From Nocardioides sp. GY 10113 (GTDB taxonomy: Bacteria; Actinomycetota; Actinomycetes; Propionibacteriales; Nocardioidaceae): a stretch of 64,000 bases of DNA. The notes beneath the pieces are model-generated. The model was not told where the DNA came from. It saw only the letters and a program-made list of their open reading frames with translations, and did not search any database. A program made the translations under genes and the position numbers. Positions within the stretch are counted from its first letter, which is position 1. Each line of letters begins with the position of its first letter. Positions 33,775 to 44,171 of this stretch are shown piece after piece. Location of the stretch: assembly GCF_004919105.1 (NCBI RefSeq), contig NZ_STGK01000009.1:168220-232219 (forward strand), written 5' to 3'.

Positions 33775-33789
33775 TCCGCCGCTGATGGT

Positions 33790-33816
33790 GCCGCGGGGCC
33801 CGACCGGCCCCGCGGC
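33790..33816 (+). terminator. Intra-operon hairpin between gluB and gluC
   Basis: A perfect 11-bp stem, GCCGCGGGGCC / GGCCCCGCGGC, with the loop CGACC and no U-run. It is likely a partial terminator or mRNA 3'-end stabiliser. Confidence 0.75.
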
Positions 33817-33873
33817 CACCCGGCACGACAGCATCCGCCCCGCACAGCACAGCAGCACAGAGAGGACGCCTGG

Positions 33874-34569
33874 ATGGACGTCGTCTGGGAGAACCGCGAC
33901 GCGGTCCTGATCGGCTTCACGCACACGATCCTGCTGTTCGTGCTCGCCGGCATCGGCTCGCTGGTGGTCGGCACCATCATCGCCGCGATGCGCGCGGGGC
34001 CGATCCCGGTGCTGCGGTACGCCGCCATCGTCTACGTGTCGCTGGTGCGCAACACCCCGCTGCTGATGATCCTGATCCTGTTCCGGTTCGCACTGCCCAA
34101 GGTCGGCATCACGTTCAACCTCGTCGACATCGTCATCCCGACCAGCGCCGGCGACATCCGGCTCAACAACATCTTCACCGCCTGCCTCTTCGGGCTGATC
34201 GTCTACACCGCGTCCTTCGTGGCCGAGGCGATCCGGGCGGGCATCAACGCGGTGCCGCTGGGGCAGGCGGAGGCGGCGCGGGCGATCGGGCTGCCGTTCG
34301 GGGGCGTGATGCGCGAGGTGGTGCTCCCCCAGGCGTTCCGAGCCACGGTGCCACCCCTCGCCAGCGTCCAGATCGCACTGATCAAGAACACCACGGTGGC
34401 TGGCGCTGTGGGCGTGGTGGAGGCCTTCAACGTGATGCGGTCGCTGACCAACGACTATGCGAGCGCGCGGATCCAGATCTTCCTCGTGTTCGCGTTGATC
34501 TTCGTGGTGCTCGTCGAGGTGTACTCCTTCGCGGCCCACCGACTCGAGCGGCGGTGGAAGACCGCATGA
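33874..34569 (+). CDS. gluC: Glutamate-type ABC transporter permease
   Basis: The product is 231 residues with about five membrane helices and the polar amino-acid permease EAA loop (IRAGINAVPLGQAEAARAIGLPFG). Its ATGA overlaps gluD by 4 nt. With GluD it should form the heterodimeric membrane channel. Confidence 0.93.
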   Translation: MDVVWENRDAVLIGFTHTILLFVLAGIGSLVVGTIIAAMRAGPIPVLRYAAIVYVSLVRNTPLLMILILFRFALPKVGITFNLVDIVIPTSAGDIRLNNIFTACLFGLIVYTASFVAEAIRAGINAVPLGQAEAARAIGLPFGGVMREVVLPQAFRATVPPLASVQIALIKNTTVAGAVGVVEAFNVMRSLTNDYASARIQIFLVFALIFVVLVEVYSFAAHRLERRWKTA

Positions 34570-35420
34570 GCACCACCAACGTCCTCTTCGACACGCCCGG
34601 TCCGCGGGCGCGGGCGCGGCACCGGATCTACACGGTCGTCGGCACGCTGGTGCTGCTCGCCATCCTCGCGGTGATGATCTGGCGCCTGGCCGCCGAGAAC
34701 CAGTTCGAGTACCGCAAGTGGGAGCCGTTCGTCAGTCCCGTCTACCTCGAGGCGTTCCTCGTCGACGGGGTGCTGGAGACGGTGAAGATGGCGTTCAGCG
34801 CGATCATCCTCGCGGTCGTCTTCGGCACGTTGTTGGGCGTCGGGAAGCTCTCCGAGCACGCAGTGGTCCGGTGGCCGTGCTGGGCGGTCGTCGAGTTCTG
34901 GCGGGCGGTACCGGTCCTGCTCGCGATGGTCCTCATCTTCTACGCCTGGGGCATCGACCGCGGCTACACCGGCGCCTACTGGAGCGTCGTCTTCGCCCTG
35001 ATGCTCTACAACGGCGCCGTGCTCGCCGAGGTCTTCCGCGCCGGCATCAACGCCGTACCGAAGGGGCAGGTGGAGGCGGCGTACGCCCTGGGCATGCGCA
35101 AGACGCAGGTGATGGTCACCATCCAGCTGCCGCAGGCGGTCAAGATCATGCTGCCCGCGCTGATCAGCCAGTGCGTCGTCGCGCTGAAGGACACCAGCCT
35201 CGGCTACGCGGTCGCGGCGCCCGGACTCACCGCCGTGGCGAAGCTGATCTACAGCGACCCCGACTTCGGCCAGAACCACATTCCGGTCGTCCTCGTCACC
35301 GCGGCAACCTACGTCGTGCTCAACCTCATCCTGACCTGGGTCGCCACCTGGGTGCAGCGCCGGTTCGTGGGCGAGAAGAGGATCGACGTGCCGGCGGTGG
35401 GCGCCGGCGACCAGGACTAG
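34566..35420 (+). CDS. gluD: Glutamate-type ABC transporter permease
   Basis: The product is 284 residues from ATG 34566, overlapping gluC by 4 nt. The EAA loop is FRAGINAVPKGQVEAAYALGMRKTQ. It is longer than GluC, with an N-terminal extension of about 35 residues before the first helix, as in Corynebacterium GluD. It ends the operon; the convergent thioesterase gene follows after 6 bp. Confidence 0.93.
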   Translation: MSTTNVLFDTPGPRARARHRIYTVVGTLVLLAILAVMIWRLAAENQFEYRKWEPFVSPVYLEAFLVDGVLETVKMAFSAIILAVVFGTLLGVGKLSEHAVVRWPCWAVVEFWRAVPVLLAMVLIFYAWGIDRGYTGAYWSVVFALMLYNGAVLAEVFRAGINAVPKGQVEAAYALGMRKTQVMVTIQLPQAVKIMLPALISQCVVALKDTSLGYAVAAPGLTAVAKLIYSDPDFGQNHIPVVLVTAATYVVLNLILTWVATWVQRRFVGEKRIDVPAVGAGDQD

Positions 35421-35426
35421 CGGTCC

Positions 35427-35912
35427 CTAGCTCGACGGCCTCATGGGCGTCACCCAGAGGTGGATGACACCCTCGATCACCACCGTGCCGTCGTCGCGGA
35501 CGCCGCGGACCCGGACCGGCAGGTCGCCGTCGGCGTCGTCCCACTGGGCCTGCTCGGTCTCGGCCACGCAGGTGATGTCGCTGGTCGCCTTGGCGGTGTA
35601 GGAGACCTCCATCCCCTTGGGGATCCACCGCTTGTCGGCGGGGATGCTCACCTCGGCGAGTGCGCCCATCGCCGACTCCAGGCCGTTGCAGAGCGCGATC
35701 GCGTGCACCGTGCCGATGTGGTTCTGCACGCCGCGGCGCTTGGGGATCATCAGCTCGACGTGGTTCGGCTCGACCACGGTGAACCGCGGCCGGATCGAGG
35801 CGAAGTACGGCGCCTTCTGCGCGAACGCGAAGGAGAAGACCCGCCTGCCGAGGCTCGGGCCGACCAGCGGCAGGCCGGTGGCGGTCTTCCAGAGGTTCAG
35901 GACCTGGCTCAT
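35427..35912 (-). CDS. Hotdog-fold thioesterase (DUF4442)
   Basis: The product is 161 residues. The pattern VVEPNHVELMIPKRRGVQNHIGTVHAIALCNGLESAMGAL followed by WIPKGMEVSYTAKATSDITCVAE matches the DUF4442 hotdog family, probably an acyl-CoA thioesterase. It is convergent with the glu operon and carries its own ATG at 35912. Substrate unknown. Confidence 0.85.
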   Translation of the reverse strand: MSQVLNLWKTATGLPLVGPSLGRRVFSFAFAQKAPYFASIRPRFTVVEPNHVELMIPKRRGVQNHIGTVHAIALCNGLESAMGALAEVSIPADKRWIPKGMEVSYTAKATSDITCVAETEQAQWDDADGDLPVRVRGVRDDGTVVIEGVIHLWVTPMRPSS

Positions 35913-35962
35913 GGGCGCGAGGTTACTCAGCAGTAACGTCGCCTGGCAACGGCGCCGGTGGC

Positions 35963-35988
35963 CGAGGTGCGAGCGACGCGAGCCTCGA
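35963..35988 (-). repeat. GAGGCTCGC-type repeat
   Basis: On the minus strand TCGAGGCTCGCGTCGCTCGC is followed by ACCTCG, related to the 28315 element. It lies a few bases past the methyltransferase stop. Confidence 0.55.
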
Positions 35989-35996
35989 CACCACCC

Positions 35997-36782
35997 TCAC
36001 GACGCCGGGGTGCGCGCGACGACGAAGACCCGACGGAACCCGAAGACCACGCTGCCGTCCGGCTCGACGGGGTACGCCGCCCGCAACCGCGCCTTGTACT
36101 CGTCCTCGAACCGCGGCCGCAGGTCGCCGGGGAGCGCCTGCAGCGTGGGCCCGGCGCCGGTGCCCGAGACCCAGCTGAACACCGGGTCGGGGCCGTGCAG
36201 CACGTGCAGGTAGGTGGTCTCCCACGCCGTCACCGTGCAGCCGAGCGCGGTCAGCGCCCGCAGGTACGTCGCCGCGTCGTGGGCCGCGACCCGGGCGACG
36301 CCGCGGGTGTGGGCGGCGTACGGCTCCTCGTCGGCGAGCCCGTCCAGCAGGGCGTGGCTGGGCGCGGTCATGTTGCCCGGCACCTGGAAGGCGAGCCAGC
36401 CGCCGGGGTGGACCGCACCGACCAGCGCGGGCATCAGGTCGAGGTGGCCCGGCACCCACTGCAGCGTGGCGTTGGAGACGAGCACGTCGACGCGGGTCTC
36501 GGGCTCTGCGAGCCAGTCACGCAGGTCGGCGAGCTCGAAGTCCAGGCCCGGCACCGCGTCGCGGGCCCGGTCGATCATCTCCGGGCTCGCGTCCAGGCCG
36601 GCCACCGCCGCCGACGGCCAGCGGTCGGCGAGCAGGGCGGTCAGGGTGCCGGGGCCGCAGCCGAGGTCGACGACGGTCTGCGGGGCGACCGCGTCGACCC
36701 GGGCGAGGAGATCCACGAACGGTCGGGCGCGCTCGTCGGCGTGGGCCAGGTAGCGGTCCGGGTCCCACCGGTGCGCGGTCAC
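35997..36782 (-). CDS. tam: Trans-aconitate 2-methyltransferase-like SAM methyltransferase
   Basis: The product is 261 residues from GTG 36782, whose GTGA overlaps the stop of the upstream hydrolase. The SAM site is VVDLGCGPGTLTALLADRWP with VAGLDASPEMI. WDPDRYLAHADERARPFVDLLARV at the start and SNATLQWVPGH, GWLAFQVPGNMTAPSH further on are typical of Tam, which methylates trans-aconitate. The identification rests on these family motifs. Confidence 0.88.
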   Translation of the reverse strand: MTAHRWDPDRYLAHADERARPFVDLLARVDAVAPQTVVDLGCGPGTLTALLADRWPSAAVAGLDASPEMIDRARDAVPGLDFELADLRDWLAEPETRVDVLVSNATLQWVPGHLDLMPALVGAVHPGGWLAFQVPGNMTAPSHALLDGLADEEPYAAHTRGVARVAAHDAATYLRALTALGCTVTAWETTYLHVLHGPDPVFSWVSGTGAGPTLQALPGDLRPRFEDEYKARLRAAYPVEPDGSVVFGFRRVFVVARTPAS

Positions 36783-37729
36783 GGCGCCTCCCCCTCGACA
36801 CCCTCGACACCCTCGAGCGCGAGGAACTCCAGGATCCGGGCGTTGACCGCGCCGGGCCGCTCGAGGTGCAGGAAGTGGCCGGCGTCGGCGATCACGGCGA
36901 CCCGACCGCCGCTCCCCTCCTGCCCGAGGGCCGCCTCGACCTTCGGCACCCAGCCGGCGTCGAAGCAGCCGTCGTCCGTGCCGTGCAGGTACAGCAGCGG
37001 GACCGTCGGCGGGTCGAGCCAGGCGTCCGCACACGCGCGGTAGGCGTCGGGGAAGCGGCGCCGGCGGAACGTGTCGCGGTAGTAGTCGAACGCCGCCGAG
37101 CGATGCGGCCCGGCGGGGATGCTGCGCCAGAGGTGCTCGAGGTCCTCGGTGGCGTCGTAGCCGGGCGACCAGCGCCGCCACAGGTGCCGGACCAGCGTCT
37201 CGGCGTACCGCTCGGGCACCGCGGGGAGCTGGTTGAAGAGCGTGTACCAGCTCTTCGAGGCCTGACGCGGGATCACGCCGAGGGCGTCGCGGGGAGCCGC
37301 GCTCAGCGTGGCGATCGGCGGCACCGCGAGCGACACCACCCTCCCGTACGGGCTCCCCGGCAGCGCCGCCACGCCGTTGCCGGTGATCGCACCCCAGTCG
37401 TGGCCGACGAGCACCGCGCGGTCGTCGCCGCCGTACGCCGCGTGCAGGTCGATCGCGTCGGCCATCAGCGCGGCGACGTGGTGAACGCCGTCGGCCGGCA
37501 GGCCGCTGGGGGCGTAGCCGCGGGTGAACGGCGCGACGACCCGGTAGCCGGCCGCGGCCAGCGCGGGCCCGAGGTGGCGCCAGGTGTGGGCGGTGTCGGG
37601 GAAGCCGTGCAGGAGGACCGCGAGCGGCCGGTCCCGCTCGTCGATCGGGCCCCAGACCAGGCTGCTCAGGGAGACCTGCGGCAGGCCCACGGTGTGGCGC
37701 CCGGCGTGCTGCTCGGCGAGCTGCTCCAT
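36779..37729 (-). CDS. Alpha/beta hydrolase (epoxide-hydrolase-like)
   Basis: The product is 316 residues. The oxyanion region is LHGFPDTAHTWRHL, the nucleophile Asp is in VGHDWGA, and the C-terminal His is in DAGHFLHLE. An Asp nucleophile rather than Ser points to epoxide hydrolase or haloalkane dehalogenase relatives. The C-terminus carries a small repeat (EGVEGVEG), from a CCCTCGACA DNA duplication. It is divergent from a MarR regulator with an operator between them, so MarR regulation is likely. Confidence 0.87.
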   Translation of the reverse strand: MEQLAEQHAGRHTVGLPQVSLSSLVWGPIDERDRPLAVLLHGFPDTAHTWRHLGPALAAAGYRVVAPFTRGYAPSGLPADGVHHVAALMADAIDLHAAYGGDDRAVLVGHDWGAITGNGVAALPGSPYGRVVSLAVPPIATLSAAPRDALGVIPRQASKSWYTLFNQLPAVPERYAETLVRHLWRRWSPGYDATEDLEHLWRSIPAGPHRSAAFDYYRDTFRRRRFPDAYRACADAWLDPPTVPLLYLHGTDDGCFDAGWVPKVEAALGQEGSGGRVAVIADAGHFLHLERPGAVNARILEFLALEGVEGVEGEAP

Positions 37730-37751
37730 GGGCGACGCGGTAGACCCGTCT

Positions 37752-37769
37752 TATCTCGACATCAAGATT
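37752..37769. promoter_or_regulatory. MarR operator (predicted)
   Basis: TATCTCGACATCAAGATT contains the inverted repeat ATCT.GA..TC.AGAT, the classic form of MarR-family sites. It lies 23 bp from the hydrolase start and 27 bp from the MarR start. Confidence 0.8.
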
Positions 37770-37795
37770 CTTTGTGGATCCGCTACCGTGCTGCC

Positions 37796-38284
37796 ATGCG
37801 GGACGAGGTCGACGAGCTGATCGATGCGTGGGCACGCGAGCGATCCGACCTCGACCTGGGACCGATCGAGGTCTTCAGCCGGATCTCCCGCCTCGCCCAC
37901 CACGTCGACCGGGCCCGCCGCGCCGCCTTCACCGCGCACGGCATCGAGGCCTGGGAGTTCGACGTGCTGGCCGCGCTGCGCCGGGCCGGCGCGCCGTACG
38001 AGCTCTCCCCCGGGAAGCTGCTCAAGGAGACGCTGGTGACCAGCGGCACCATGACGAACCGCGTGGACCGACTGGTCACCCGCGGCCTCGTCGAGCGCCG
38101 TCCGGACCCCAACGACCGGCGGGGCGTGCTGGTCCGGCTCACCCCGGAGGGCAAGGCGGCCGTCGACGGCGCGTTCGCCGCGCTCCTCGACGCCGAGCGC
38201 GACCTGCTCACCGGGGTCTCCGAGGAGGACCGGGCCGCGCTGGCCGGGCTGCTACGGCAGCTGCTGGCGCCGTTCGCGGGCTGA
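37796..38284 (+). CDS. MarR-family transcriptional regulator
   Basis: The product is 162 residues from ATG 37796. The winged helix-turn-helix includes FDVLAALRRAGAPYELSPGKLLKETLVTSGTMTNRVDRLVTRGLVERRPDPNDRRGVLVRLTPEGKA, the canonical MarR core with its DRR wing. It is probably a dimeric repressor of itself and of the divergent hydrolase-tam pair. The ligand is unknown. Confidence 0.93.
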   Translation: MRDEVDELIDAWARERSDLDLGPIEVFSRISRLAHHVDRARRAAFTAHGIEAWEFDVLAALRRAGAPYELSPGKLLKETLVTSGTMTNRVDRLVTRGLVERRPDPNDRRGVLVRLTPEGKAAVDGAFAALLDAERDLLTGVSEEDRAALAGLLRQLLAPFAG

Positions 38285-38677
38285 CCGGGCGGCTGGGCGG
38301 CCGGCGGCCGGGCGGCCGGCGGCTGGGCGGCCGGGCGGCTGCTGGGACGACCCGGCATCGGGTCGTGTGCCTGACACCTGCGTATGGAGGGTCCTCAGGC
38401 ACACGACGCAGGCTAGGCCAGCCGCAGGGACGGGTCGTGTGCCCCACACCCGCGTATGTGGGGTCCTCAGGCACACGACGCAGGCTAGGCCAGCCGCAGG
38501 GACGGGTCGTGTGCCCCACACCCGCGTATGCGGGGTCCTCAGGCACACGACGCAGGCTAGGCCAGCCGCGGGGACGGGTCGTGTGCCCTACACCCGCGTA
38601 TGGAGGGTCCTCAGGCACACGACGCAGGCTAGGCCAGCCGCGGGCGCCCGCCCCTGCCAGGCGCCCGCGCCCGCGCG
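38285..38677. repeat. Intergenic repeat block
   Basis: This is 393 bp between MarR and the ABC-F gene. A GGCGGCCGG/GGCTGGGCGG simple repeat fills 38285-38345; four tandem 72-bp units fill 38362-38649. No gene is supported: frames crossing it only translate the repeats. Confidence 0.8.
38362..38649. repeat. Four tandem 72-bp units, each a 46-nt nested palindrome plus 26-nt spacer
   Basis: Units start at 38362, 38434, 38506 and 38578. Each has outer arms GTCGTGTGCC / GGCACACGAC and an inner hairpin best seen in unit 3 (CCCGC-GTAT-GCGGG). The spacer GCAGGCTAGGCCAGCCGC is nearly invariant. A lone copy of the 46-nt part is at 1719-1764. Confidence 0.85.
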
Positions 38678-40528
38678 TCAGTCCAGGACCTCGGCGGCCT
38701 CGAGCCACTCCAGCTCGGCCGTCTCCTTCTCCTCCTGCAGCGCGGCCAGCTCCTGCCCGATCGCGGTCAGGGCGGCGGGGTCGGTGGCCGCGGCGGCGAG
38801 GCGCTCGGTGAGCGCGGCCTCCTGCTCGTGCAGCCGGGCCAGCACCTTGTCCAGCCGCGCCAGCGTCTTCTTCGCGGCCCGCTCCTCGGCGGAGCCCGGC
38901 TTCGCCTTCTCCGGCCCGGGAGCGAGGTGGCCGACCGCCGCGGAGGCCGCGGCGACGGCGGCGGGGCTCGGCGGCGCAGAAGGTACGGCGCTCCGCGCCG
39001 CGGCGGCCGCCGCGGCATCGGCGGCCTCGGCCGCCCGGAGGCTGGCCTGCCGACGCTCCAGGTACTCCTCGACGCCGCGGGGCAGCATCACCACCTGCCC
39101 GTCACCCATCAGCGCCCAGACGGAGTCGGTGACCCGCTCCAGGAAGTACCGGTCGTGGGAGACCACGACCAGGGTGCCGGGCCAGCCGTCGAGGAAGTCC
39201 TCGAGGACGTTGAGCGTCTCGATGTCGAGGTCGTTGGTCGGCTCGTCGAGCAGCAGCACGTTCGGCTCGGTGAGCAGCAGCCGGAGCAGCTGGAAGCGTC
39301 GCCGCTCACCGCCGGAGAGGTCGCCGATCCGGGCGGTCAGCTTGTCGCCGGTGAAGCCGAACCGCTCCAGCATCGACGTCGCCGTGATCTCGCCGTCGGC
39401 GGTCCTGGTGACCCGACGGATGCCCTCGACGGTGGCCAGCACCCGGGCCTCGGGGTCCTCGAACGCGACGTGCTGGCCGAGGTGCTGCAGCGCGACGGTG
39501 CGGCCGTGCTTGACCTTGCCGTGGTCGGGGGCGAGCTCCCCGGAGAGCAGCGAGAGCAGGGTGGTCTTGCCGGCGCCGTTGACACCGACGATGCCGACCC
39601 GGTCGCCGGGGCCGAGGCGCCAGGTGGCGTGGTCGAGCAGCTTCCGCTCGCCGCGCGCCAGGTCCACGTCCTCGATGTCGACCACGTCCTTGCCCAGCCG
39701 CTGGGTCGCGAACCTCTGCAGCTCCAGCCGGTCGCGCGGCGGCGGCACGTCCTCGATCAGGGCGTTGGCGGCGTCGATCCGGAACTTCGGCTTCGAGGTC
39801 CGCGCCGGGGCGCCGCGGCGCAGCCAGGCCAGCTCCTTGCGGACCAGGTTCTGGCGGCGTACCTCCGAGGCGGCGGCCTGGCGCTGGCGCTCGGCCTTGG
39901 CGAGCACGAACGCCGCGTAGCCGCCCTCGTAGGAGTCGATGACCCCGTCGTGGACCTCCCAGGTCTGCTGGCAGACCGCGTCCAGGAACCACCGGTCGTG
40001 GGTCACCACCACCAGCGCGGAGGGCCGGTTCGCCAGGTGGTCGGCCAGCCAGGCGACCGCCTCCACGTCCAGGTGGTTGGTCGGCTCGTCGAGGATGATC
40101 AGGTCGTGCTCGCCGAGCAGCAGGCCGGCCAGGGCGCAGCGGCGGCGCTCGCCGCCCGACAGCCCGGCGACGGCGCGGTCCAGCTCGACGCCGGCCAGCA
40201 GCACCTCGACGATCTCGCGCAGCCGGTGGTCGGCGGCCCACTCGTGGTCCGAGCGCCCGCCCAGCACCACCTCGCGCACGGTGTGGTCGTCGTCGAAGTC
40301 GTCGCTCTGGCGCAGGTAGCCGACCAGCAGCCCGCGCTGCCGCGAGACCCGACCCTCGTCGGGCTCCTCCTGCCCGGTCATCACCCGCAGCAGCGTCGAC
40401 TTGCCGTCGCCGTTGCGGCCGACGATGCCGATCCGCTCCCCCGCCCCGACGCCGAGGGAGACGTCGGTCAGCAGAGGTCGTACGCCGAACGCCTTGGAGA
40501 CGCGCTCGAGGTTGATCAGGTTGCTCAT
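38678..40528 (-). CDS. ABC-F family ATP-binding protein (Uup-like)
   Basis: The product is 616 residues with two ABC domains: Walker A GRNGDGKS and GVNGAGKT, signatures LSGGERRR in both halves, Walker B LIILDEPTNHLD and VLLLDEPTNDLD. There are no membrane segments, so it is a translation- or ribosome-associated ABC-F protein, not a transporter. A charged C-terminal coiled coil (about 545-616, ARLDKVLARLHEQEAALTERLA) is the Uup-type nucleic-acid-binding tail. It follows ispE in the common actinobacterial rpfB-rsmA-ispE-ABC-F order. Confidence 0.92.
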   Translation of the reverse strand: MSNLINLERVSKAFGVRPLLTDVSLGVGAGERIGIVGRNGDGKSTLLRVMTGQEEPDEGRVSRQRGLLVGYLRQSDDFDDDHTVREVVLGGRSDHEWAADHRLREIVEVLLAGVELDRAVAGLSGGERRRCALAGLLLGEHDLIILDEPTNHLDVEAVAWLADHLANRPSALVVVTHDRWFLDAVCQQTWEVHDGVIDSYEGGYAAFVLAKAERQRQAAASEVRRQNLVRKELAWLRRGAPARTSKPKFRIDAANALIEDVPPPRDRLELQRFATQRLGKDVVDIEDVDLARGERKLLDHATWRLGPGDRVGIVGVNGAGKTTLLSLLSGELAPDHGKVKHGRTVALQHLGQHVAFEDPEARVLATVEGIRRVTRTADGEITATSMLERFGFTGDKLTARIGDLSGGERRRFQLLRLLLTEPNVLLLDEPTNDLDIETLNVLEDFLDGWPGTLVVVSHDRYFLERVTDSVWALMGDGQVVMLPRGVEEYLERRQASLRAAEAADAAAAAAARSAVPSAPPSPAAVAAASAAVGHLAPGPEKAKPGSAEERAAKKTLARLDKVLARLHEQEAALTERLAAAATDPAALTAIGQELAALQEEKETAELEWLEAAEVLD

Positions 40529-40576
40529 CAGGGCTGTCCGTACTGACTCTTCGGGGGCTGGCGGGTGGTGGATCGG

Positions 40577-41494
40577 CTATCCGTAGTGGACGACGTGCGC
40601 GCCGGCGACCGGTCCGGGCGCGATGCTGGCGCGGTGCCCCAGCGCCGTCACGTCGGCGAGGGCCGCGCGGGCCGCGTCGACGTCGCCGAACAGCATCAGC
40701 AGCGTCGGACCGGAGCCCGACAGCAGCACCGCGAGCGGGTCCATGGAGCGCAGGTCGGCCTCGACCTCGACCAGGTCGGGGCGCAGGTCGCGGGCCGCGG
40801 CCCACAGGTCGTTCTCGAGCCGGTCGGCGACGGCGGCGACGTCACCCGCCGCCAGCGCCGCGACCAGCGCGTCGGGGTGCGGCGGCTCGCTCGGCGCGTC
40901 GGGGTGCAGCTCGTCGAAGTGGCGGTAGGCGGCGGGCGTGCTCAGCCCGTCGTCGGAGAGCACCACCACCCACCAGAGGTCGGTGGCGTCCGCGAGCGGC
41001 TCGACCAGCTCGCCGCGGCCGGTGCCCATCGCGGTGCCGCCGATCAGCGCGAACGGGACGTCGCTGCCCAGCTCAGCGGCGATCCGCAGCAGGTCGGTGT
41101 CGCTGGTGTCGAGCCCCCACAGCCGGTCGAGCGCGACGAGCGTGGCCGCGGCGTCGGCCGAGCCGCCGGCCATGCCGCCGGCGACCGGGATCCCCTTGTC
41201 GATCCGGATCTCGGCGGCGAGGTCGAGGCCGTGGTGCTCGACCAGGGCGCGCCCGGCGCGCAGTGCGATGTTGCCGTCGTCCAGCGGGACCGACGGGTCG
41301 GGCTCGACGAGCTCGACGCGCCACTCGGGGGCGTCGCACACGGTGACGTCGTCGTAGAGGCCGACGGCCTGGTAGACCGTGGCCAGCGGGTGGAGGCCGT
41401 CGGGACGCGGTGCGCCGACGCCGAGGTGCAGGTTGACCTTCGCCGGGGCGCGGACGGTCACGCCCGGCGACGGCGGCAGCGCGGCGGCCGTCAT
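40577..41494 (-). CDS. ispE: 4-diphosphocytidyl-2-C-methyl-D-erythritol kinase
   Basis: IspE phosphorylates CDP-methylerythritol in the MEP isoprenoid pathway. The 305-residue GHMP kinase has [14 protein letters not shown] (substrate-binding Lys), the phosphate loop [17 protein letters not shown] and the C-terminal [13 protein letters not shown]. It overlaps the end of rsmA by 4 nt, indicating coupled translation. Confidence 0.95.
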   Translation of the reverse strand: MTAAALPPSPGVTVRAPAKVNLHLGVGAPRPDGLHPLATVYQAVGLYDDVTVCDAPEWRVELVEPDPSVPLDDGNIALRAGRALVEHHGLDLAAEIRIDKGIPVAGGMAGGSADAAATLVALDRLWGLDTSDTDLLRIAAELGSDVPFALIGGTAMGTGRGELVEPLADATDLWWVVVLSDDGLSTPAAYRHFDELHPDAPSEPPHPDALVAALAAGDVAAVADRLENDLWAAARDLRPDLVEVEADLRSMDPLAVLLSGSGPTLLMLFGDVDAARAALADVTALGHRASIAPGPVAGAHVVHYG

Positions 41495-42411
41495 GCGCCC
41501 ACCGGGCCGTCGGCCTGGCCGTCGGCGTGGCCGTCCGCGTGGCTGTCCGCCTGCGCCGCGAGCGCCTCGGCGATCGCCACGAAGGCGTGGATGTCGAGCG
41601 CCTCGCCCCGCGCCATGGGGTCCACGCCGGCGGCGGCGAGCGCGGATCCCGCGGCGTCGGCGGAGCCGGCGAGCGTGCGCAGGGCACCGCGCAGCGCCTT
41701 GCGGCGCTGGGCGAAGGCGGCGTCGATGACGGCGAAGACCTCCTCGCGGGAGACCCGGGTGGTGGGCGGCTCGCGGTGGGTCCAGGCGACCAGCCCGGAG
41801 TCGACGTTGGGCGCGGGCCAGAAGACGTTGCGGCCGATCGCGCCGGCACGACGTACCTCGGCGAACCAGGCGGCCTTGGCCGACGGCACGCCGTAGGTCT
41901 TGGAGCCGGGCTTCGCGGCGAGCCGGTCGGCGACCTCCGACTGCACCATCACCAGGCCGTGGCGCAGGCTGGGCAGCAGCGCCATCAGGTGCAGCAGCAC
42001 CGGCACCGAGACGTTGTAGGGCAGGTTGGCGACCAGCGCGGTGGGCGCCGGTCCGGGCACCTCAGTGACCCGCAGCGCGTCGGCGTGGACCACCCGGAAC
42101 CGGTCGACGGTCCCCGGGGCGAACCGGGCGATGGTGCCGGGCAGCGCCTCCGCCAGCGCCGGGTCGATCTCGATCGCGGTCACGTCGGCGCCGACCTCGA
42201 GCAGGGCGAGGGTGAGCGACCCGAGGCCGGGACCGACCTCGAGCACCGTCTCGCCGGCCTCGACGCCGGACTCGCGCACGATCCGGCGCACCGTGTTGGC
42301 GTCGATCACGAAGTTCTGCCCGCGCTGCTTGGTGGGCCGGATGTCGAAGCTCGCGGCCAGCTCCCGCACCTCCGCCGGGCCGAGGAGCCGCGGGGCGGGG
42401 TGGTCGGACAT
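41491..42411 (-). CDS. rsmA: 16S rRNA (adenine1518/1519-N6)-dimethyltransferase
   Basis: RsmA (KsgA) dimethylates two adenines near the 3' end of 16S rRNA. The product is 306 residues from ATG 42411, with [13 protein letters not shown], the SAM motif [25 protein letters not shown] and [18 protein letters not shown] two codons upstream is an alternative start. The tail is an unusual [18 protein letters not shown] repeat. It is coupled to ispE. Confidence 0.95.
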   Translation of the reverse strand: MSDHPAPRLLGPAEVRELAASFDIRPTKQRGQNFVIDANTVRRIVRESGVEAGETVLEVGPGLGSLTLALLEVGADVTAIEIDPALAEALPGTIARFAPGTVDRFRVVHADALRVTEVPGPAPTALVANLPYNVSVPVLLHLMALLPSLRHGLVMVQSEVADRLAAKPGSKTYGVPSAKAAWFAEVRRAGAIGRNVFWPAPNVDSGLVAWTHREPPTTRVSREEVFAVIDAAFAQRRKALRGALRTLAGSADAAGSALAAAGVDPMARGEALDIHAFVAIAEALAAQADSHADGHADGQADGPVGA

Positions 42412-42453
42412 GTCCACCAGACTAGGGCGCGCGGCGCGACCTGCGAAAAGCGC

Positions 42454-42486
42454 CGCGAGTCGGCAGGAAGCTCCTGCCGACTCGCG
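42454..42486. terminator. Perfect 15-bp hairpin between rpfB and rsmA
   Basis: CGCGAGTCGGCAGGA-AGC-TCCTGCCGACTCGCG is followed by a second copy of one arm (TTCCTGCCGACTCGCGGG, about 42504-42521). It probably ends rpfB transcription but lacks a U-run. Confidence 0.65.
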
Positions 42487-42548
42487 GGCGAGCGGTCAGT
42501 TCCTGCCGACTCGCGGGTGACTCGGTTGCGGCCTCGGCGCCGGGGCGC

Positions 42549-42570
42549 CTCGCACCTCAACCAGCGACGG
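42549..42570. repeat. CTCGCACCTCAACCAG repeat abutting the rpfB stop
   Basis: It ends one base before the rpfB stop codon triplet and differs by a single base from the 28375 copy. Confidence 0.6.

Positions 42571-44171
<1,601 letters not shown>

Noticed and set aside
38362..38649. CRISPR array
   Set aside because: The units are 72 bp with near-identical spacers, the palindrome is too long, and no cas gene is present.
38208..38708. Repeat protein encoded across the four 72-bp units (GWPSLRRVPEDP... periodicity)
   Set aside because: 72 is divisible by three, so any open frame through the array repeats. It lacks a ribosome site and the changes are not biased to third positions.
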